From Acidovorax sp. FHTAMBA (lineage in GTDB: Bacteria; Pseudomonadota; Gammaproteobacteria; Burkholderiales; Burkholderiaceae_C): a DNA stretch of 64,000 bases. Positions 60,023 to 64,000 of the stretch are shown here, one piece after another (position 1 is the stretch's first letter; each line of letters opens with the position of its first letter). The translations under genes and the position numbers were made by a program. Location: the NCBI RefSeq assembly GCF_038958875.1, contig NZ_CP152407.1:2735501-2799500 (forward strand), given 5' to 3'. The notes under the pieces were generated by a model. The model saw nothing but the letters and a program-made list of their open reading frames with translations. It had not been told where the DNA came from and ran no database searches.

Positions 60023-60964
60023 TCACAGCTCGTAATCGTTGACGTGGCCCGTCATCGCGCGGGCGATAAGGTCGCGGCTCAGGCGGTCGCTGAGCAGTTC
60101 GGCAAACTTGTAGACAAAATTGCGCAGGTAAGCGCTGCGTTTGAAAGCCACACGGGCCACGCTTTGGCCAAAAAGGTGCCCCACCGGGCGCACGGCCAGG
60201 TCGCCCACCGGGTCGTCGCGCATGGCCATCTCGGCCACGACGCCGATGCCCAGACCCAGGCGCACGTAAGTCTTGATCACGTCGGAGTCGATGGCTTCGA
60301 GCACGATGCGGGGCGTGAGCTTGCGCGCCGCAAAGGCGTGGTCGATCTTGCCCCGGCCGGTGAAGGAGGGGTGGTAGGTGATGAGGGATTCGTGGGCCAG
60401 GTCGTCCAGGCCGATGCGTTCCTTTTGCGCCAGCGGGTGGTCGTTGGGCACGACCAGCACGTGCTGCCATTCGTAGCAGGGCAGGGTGACGAGGTCGGGG
60501 TAGTCGGCCAGCGATTCGGTGGCCATGCCGATCTCGGCCACTTCGTCGATCACCATGCGCGCCACCTCGTGCGGGGTGGCCTGGTGCAGGCTGATGTTGA
60601 CCTTGGGATAGGCCTCGCGCAGCCGGGCCACAGGCACCGGCAGCACATAGCGGGCCTGGGTGTGGGTGGTGGCGATGCTCAAGGTGCCGCTGTCCTGCGC
60701 GCTGAACTGCTCGCCAATGCGCTTCAGGTTACCCACCTCGCGCATGATGACTTCAATGCTTTTGAGCACGTGCTGGCCGGGCTCGGTGATGCGCTTGAGG
60801 CGTTTGCCGTGGCGGGCAAAGATGTCCACGCCCAATTCTTCTTCCAGCTCGATGATGGCTTTGGAGACCCCGGGCTGCGAGGTATGCAGGGCCTTGGCGG
60901 CCTCGGTCAGGTTGAGGTTGCGGCGCGCCGCCTCTTGAACGAAGCGGAATTGGTGCAGGTTCAT
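60023..60964 (-). CDS. cysB: CysB-family LysR regulator
   Basis: 313 aa. The N-terminal winged helix starts MNLHQFRFVQEAARRNLNLT and contains TSQPGVSKAIIELEEELG. The effector domain has TTHTQARYVLPVPVARLREA and ITYHPSFTGRGKIDHAF, hallmarks of CysB/Cbl. It controls cysteine biosynthesis and sulfonate use in response to O- or N-acetylserine. It lies beside a sirohydrochlorin-chelatase-type gene, which fits sulfite reduction. Confidence 0.92.
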   Translation of the reverse strand: MNLHQFRFVQEAARRNLNLTEAAKALHTSQPGVSKAIIELEEELGVDIFARHGKRLKRITEPGQHVLKSIEVIMREVGNLKRIGEQFSAQDSGTLSIATTHTQARYVLPVPVARLREAYPKVNISLHQATPHEVARMVIDEVAEIGMATESLADYPDLVTLPCYEWQHVLVVPNDHPLAQKERIGLDDLAHESLITYHPSFTGRGKIDHAFAARKLTPRIVLEAIDSDVIKTYVRLGLGIGVVAEMAMRDDPVGDLAVRPVGHLFGQSVARVAFKRSAYLRNFVYKFAELLSDRLSRDLIARAMTGHVNDYEL

Positions 60965-61033
60965 ATCTGATATCGCCTAAAGGGTTGCATCATTATGCTG
61001 CAACCGTCTAAGCGATTCGATGAAAACTCCACG

Positions 61034-61414
61034 TCAGTTGGGTGGGGCCTCGCAAGCAATTTCGGCCATCAATGCCGTCATGCGCGGGTCTTCGCCAATG
61101 GCAGCCTGCACATGAAATTCAATAGCCGGGTGGGTGTTGCGCAAATCCTGCACCAGCAGGGGGAGGTCTTCCCGGGCATGCTTGCCGGTGCCCAGGAACA
61201 TGGGAACTACGGTGATCTGCGTTGCGCCCTGGGCCGCGAGTTGGCGGCAGGCATCGGCCAGCGATGGGGTGCACAGCTCCAGATAGGCACACACCACAAG
61301 CCGGTCGGGCTGCTGCGCAGCGATGCGCGCCGCTACCGCCTCCAGCGGCACGCGCCAAAGTACATCACGTGAACCGTGGGCAAACAAAATGATAGCTGCT
61401 TGCGCTTGCTGCAT
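61034..61414 (-). CDS. Sirohydrochlorin chelatase-like protein (CbiX/SirB short form)
   Basis: 126 aa, the single-domain CbiX length. IILFAHGSRD carries the catalytic His, and ITVVPMFLGTGKHAREDLP carries the second metal-ligand His. It would insert Fe or Co into sirohydrochlorin for sirohaem or cobalamin. The first eight codons (MQQAQAAI) lie inside a copy of the dispersed family-1 repeat, so the present start codon was supplied by the repeat. No Shine-Dalgarno is visible. It lies next to cysB. Confidence 0.82.
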   Translation of the reverse strand: MQQAQAAIILFAHGSRDVLWRVPLEAVAARIAAQQPDRLVVCAYLELCTPSLADACRQLAAQGATQITVVPMFLGTGKHAREDLPLLVQDLRNTHPAIEFHVQAAIGEDPRMTALMAEIACEAPPN

Positions 61415-61433
61415 AAGCGTTAGAGGCCTAAAA
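61388..61433 (+). repeat. Dispersed intergenic repeat, family 1, copy 5
   Basis: Plus-strand AATGATAGCTGCTTGCGCTT, then GCTGCATAAGCGTTAGAGGC, ending CTAAAA. It overlaps the 5' end of the chelatase gene by 27 bp, unlike the other four copies, which are intergenic. Confidence 0.7.
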
Positions 61434-61443
61434 GACTAAAAAA

Positions 61444-62550
61444 CTACCGGCGAAGCACCAGCCACCCAAAGGCGGCCAGCGAGAGCGCCGAGTAAATGAG
61501 CCCGGGCGCTGCGGCGGTGAGCCACGGCGACCAGTTCTGAAGATTGCCCGCGTAACCGAAAACGTTGTTCAGCAGGAAGAAGCTGATACCCGCCATGACC
61601 CCGCCAAACACGTAGCCCGCGATGCCCCCCGAGCGGAAGTGCAGGTAGGCAAAGGGCAGCGCCAGCACCACCATCACCAGGCAGGAGAGCGGATAAAACA
61701 CTTTGCGCCAGAACTCGATCTCATAGCGCTGGGCCGACTGGCCATTGGCATCGAGGTGCCGGATGTACTGGAACAGGTCGATGGTGGCCATGCGATCGGG
61801 CTTGAGCAGCGAGGCGGCCACCATGTCGGCGCTGATCCGGGTGGGCCATTGCAGCGAAGGAATCTGCAGGTGCTCCACATGCGCCTGGTCCGCATCGCGC
61901 TGCTCAAAGCGGCTGGTTTGCACGTTGTCAAGGGTCCATGCGCCATCTGCTGCGAACTGGCCCGAAGCGGCACGGGTCTGCGAGGCCAGCCGGCCCTGGG
62001 CGTCGAACTCGAAGATGCGCACATCCTGCATGCCCCCATTGGGCGTGAGCGCGCGTACGTTAACGGCATACGAGCGGTCCTCCTGGCGCTCCTTCAGCCA
62101 GGCGCCCGTGGCTCCCGTGGTCAGCCTGCCCAGGTATTTCGCCTTGACCAGCTGGGCGGCGCGGTCGGTGGCGGGGGCAATGTAGTCTCCGATGGCAAAG
62201 GTCAGCAGCACAAAAAAGCCGCCCAGCGCCAGCAAGGTGCGCAAGGCCTGCCAGGGGCCCATCCCGCTCGTGCGCATGATGGTGAACTCAGAACTCTGCG
62301 CAAGGCGTGCCATTACGAAGATGGTGCCGATCAGGACCGTGATGGGCAGCAGCTCGTACAGATGGCTGGGTATGCTCAGCACCACGAACAGGAATGCGTG
62401 GGAGAGCTGGTAGCCTTCCGGGCCCCTGCGCCCCACCGAGCGCAGCTCATCGACCAGATCAAAGAAAAAGAACAGTGCCAGAAACCCCACCGTGACAAAA
62501 GCGACGGCAAACAGGGCTTCGCGGTGGATCAGTCGTCGAAGGGTTTTCAT
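61444..62550 (-). CDS. lptG: LPS export ABC transporter permease LptG
   Basis: 368 aa, YjgP/YjgQ family. There are three N-terminal and three C-terminal helices around a periplasmic beta-jellyroll domain (about residues 135-265). FTIMRTSGMGPWQALRTLL is the conserved cytoplasmic coupling segment near residue 95. With LptF and LptB it pulls LPS from the inner membrane. Its start overlaps the lptF stop by 4 bp. Confidence 0.94.
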   Translation of the reverse strand: MKTLRRLIHREALFAVAFVTVGFLALFFFFDLVDELRSVGRRGPEGYQLSHAFLFVVLSIPSHLYELLPITVLIGTIFVMARLAQSSEFTIMRTSGMGPWQALRTLLALGGFFVLLTFAIGDYIAPATDRAAQLVKAKYLGRLTTGATGAWLKERQEDRSYAVNVRALTPNGGMQDVRIFEFDAQGRLASQTRAASGQFAADGAWTLDNVQTSRFEQRDADQAHVEHLQIPSLQWPTRISADMVAASLLKPDRMATIDLFQYIRHLDANGQSAQRYEIEFWRKVFYPLSCLVMVVLALPFAYLHFRSGGIAGYVFGGVMAGISFFLLNNVFGYAGNLQNWSPWLTAAAPGLIYSALSLAAFGWLVLRR

Positions 62551-63650
62551 GCTGCGCTCCGGGCGAGCCTGCGTTGCCAGATGCTTCGCACGGACCAGTG
62601 GTTGTGGCGCGCAGCCAGGATCAGCAGCGACGTCAGCAGCATGCCGCCGTGCAGCAGCAGCATGAAACTGGCCAGCCCCAGACGGCCGGCGCCCACCCAG
62701 CTTTGTCCGAGCGTCATCAGGTTGTAGTAAACGATGAATGCAAAGAGGGCAAACACCAGGCTGGTGCTGCGTGCCGCGCGGGGGTTTACGCTGGCCACCG
62801 CCAGGCCCAGCACCACAAAGTTGATGGCGGCCAGTGCCAGCCCCAGGCGCCAGCCGAGCTCGGCGCGGTAGGCCGGAGTCGGCTTCTTGAGCAGTTCGTG
62901 CGTGGCGCGGGTCTTCACTGAAAACTCTTCCGGCGAGCCGGACGGCGCAGACCCGATGCGCGTGCCGTATTCGGCAAACTCGCTGATCTTGACGCCGGGT
63001 TGATCGCGCGAGGTTTCCAGTCGCTGGCCATCACTCAGCACGGCAATGCGCTCGCCGTCGCGGATCTCCAGCCGCGCACTGCGGGCAGAGGTGACCGATT
63101 CGCGCGCGCCTTCGGTGGCCGCAATGAAGATGTTGTTGCCCGCCTGGGTGTCCGGGCTGTCCTTGTCGATGAAAAACACCCGGCTGCCGTTGGAGGATTC
63201 CTGAAACTCGCCGGGAGCGATGCGGTCGATGTCGCTGCGCTGTTCGTAGCGCGTTTTCAGTTCCTGGATCTGGGAGTTGGCCCAGGGCCATACCAGAAGG
63301 GACAGCACGGCAATCACCACCATCACCGGCCAGGCAAACCGCAGCAACGGGCGCAAAAGGCTGATCAGGCCGCGGCCACTGGCAAACCAGATGACCATTT
63401 CGCTGTCACGGTACATGCGCGAAAGCGTGCCCACGACGGCAATGAAGAGGCTCAGGCTAAGGATCGTCGGCAGCTGGCCCAGCACGGTGAAGCCCATGAC
63501 CAGCATCACATCCGAAGGGCTCACGCTGCCCTTGGATGCCTGCCCCAGCGTGCGGATGAGCATCATGGTCATGACCACGGTCACCAGCACCACAAGCGTC
63601 GCGCCGAAGCTGCGCGCCAGCTCCTTGCGGATGGATGAATCGAATAACAT
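62547..63650 (-). CDS. lptF: LPS export ABC transporter permease LptF
   Basis: 367 aa from MLFDSSIRKELARSFGATLV. The layout matches LptG: six helices, a periplasmic jellyroll in the middle, and the coupling segment VIWFASGRGLISLLRPLLRF. A start 21 bp upstream was rejected because it would reach into the start of the divergent pepA. Only 23 bp separate the two start codons, so the promoters overlap the opposite coding sequences. Confidence 0.94.
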   Translation of the reverse strand: MLFDSSIRKELARSFGATLVVLVTVVMTMMLIRTLGQASKGSVSPSDVMLVMGFTVLGQLPTILSLSLFIAVVGTLSRMYRDSEMVIWFASGRGLISLLRPLLRFAWPVMVVIAVLSLLVWPWANSQIQELKTRYEQRSDIDRIAPGEFQESSNGSRVFFIDKDSPDTQAGNNIFIAATEGARESVTSARSARLEIRDGERIAVLSDGQRLETSRDQPGVKISEFAEYGTRIGSAPSGSPEEFSVKTRATHELLKKPTPAYRAELGWRLGLALAAINFVVLGLAVASVNPRAARSTSLVFALFAFIVYYNLMTLGQSWVGAGRLGLASFMLLLHGGMLLTSLLILAARHNHWSVRSIWQRRLARSAA

Positions 63651-63673
63651 TGGCTCGAAGGAAAACACCAATT

Positions 63674-64000
63674 ATGAACTTTGATCTCAAGACCCTCGAA
63701 CTTGCTGCGGCTGCATCAGAAAAATGCGACCTGCTGGTTGTTTTGCTACCCGATGGATTAAAGCCTGGCAAGGATGCCCTGTCGGCATTGGCGGCACTTG
63801 CGATCAAGAACGGTGATCTTTCCACCAAGGCCGGCAAGCAGTTGCAGCTCTATCAGGTGCCAGCGGTAGCCGCCCGCCGCGTCGTGCTGGTGGGGCACGG
63901 CGATGGTTCCGCGCGCGCCACGCGCCAGGCAGTGCAGGCCGTGGGCAGCGCCATCAAGGCAGCCCAGACCAAGCGCCTGGTTCTGTGTTTTGCCGGCAAG
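63674..64000 (+). CDS. pepA: Leucyl aminopeptidase PepA, N-terminal part
   Basis: 109 codons to the window edge, open throughout: MNFDLKTLELAAAASEKCDL, LLPDGLKPGKDALSALAALA, and RRVVLVGHGDGSARATRQAV. This is the N-terminal regulatory domain of M17 leucyl aminopeptidase; the metal-binding catalytic domain lies beyond the window. Divergence from lptFG is the usual arrangement in proteobacteria and supports the call. Confidence 0.88.
   Translation, partial: MNFDLKTLELAAAASEKCDLLVVLLPDGLKPGKDALSALAALAIKNGDLSTKAGKQLQLYQVPAVAARRVVLVGHGDGSARATRQAVQAVGSAIKAAQTKRLVLCFAGK

Noticed and set aside
60044..60970. 308-codon plus-strand frame
   Set aside because: Antisense to cysB; no recognisable protein features.

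Overview
The window is a stretch of GC-rich betaproteobacterial chromosome, most likely Comamonadaceae (Acidovorax-like). I infer this from gene order and protein character (yebC-purD-hemF, rsfS-rlmH-maf-rng, divergent lptFG/pepA) and from two families of dispersed intergenic repeats in the housekeeping part. No rRNA, tRNA or CRISPR array was seen.

Layout. (1) 1-13665 is core chromosome: upp, a PLP-dependent hydroxyaspartate/threonine ammonia-lyase, a crotonase, a Gly-rich membrane protein, a HerA-like ATPase, yebC, purD, hemF, rsfS (with a histone-H1-like tail), rlmH, maf, rng and a GST. (2) 13666-58694 is one 45.0-kb Tn3-family transposon of the TnpS/TnpT (Tn4651-like) type. It is bounded by 54-bp terminal inverted repeats (46/54 matching), with tnpA at the right end and a divergent tnpS/tnpT pair inside. 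(3) 58695-64000 is core again: an aminotransferase, a CysB-type regulator, a CbiX/SirB-type chelatase, lptG, lptF and the start of pepA.

The transposon sits between the first 13 codons of a YafY/WYL-type regulator gene and the last 25 codons of a probable EamA-family transporter gene, with no 5-bp target duplication. A piece of chromosome was therefore probably lost with or after insertion. Within the element, an ISL3-family IS (49862-51355, perfect 8-bp target duplication CAAAACTG) has landed in the first codons of tnpS, and an IS21-family element (16354-18973) sits beside a decayed MFS gene.

The cargo is mainly heavy-metal resistance. The first half (20.4-30.9 kb) carries a His-rich exported protein, a HupE-like membrane protein, a CsoR/NreA-type sensor facing an NreB-type exporter with a His-rich tail, and an adaptor-RND-DUF3240-TolC efflux operon; nickel/cobalt is the likeliest substrate group. 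The second half (32.2-48.3 kb) carries a DsbB/DsbA-like pair, a Zn/Cd/Pb P-type ATPase, a two-component system, a czcICBA operon, a CadR/PbrR-type MerR regulator, a frameshifted CDF exporter and a DUF3703 protein. Matching MerR-type promoters in front of the ATPase and the CDF gene suggest one regulator controls both. Small accessory genes recur beside the efflux operons.

The non-metal cargo is the most open part. The left end holds HAD-fold, XRE and unknown-protein genes sharing an operator-like motif, a lone mobile-mystery-A-like gene, and two diverged copies of a DUF2384 (MbcA/ParS/Xre antitoxin-type) gene, one of them followed by a second HAD gene. Between tnpT and tnpA lies an AT-richer two-gene unit: an HNH-nuclease fusion of 516 aa and a PD-(D/E)XK-like protein of 298 aa. 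This is the best candidate here for an undescribed defence-type system.
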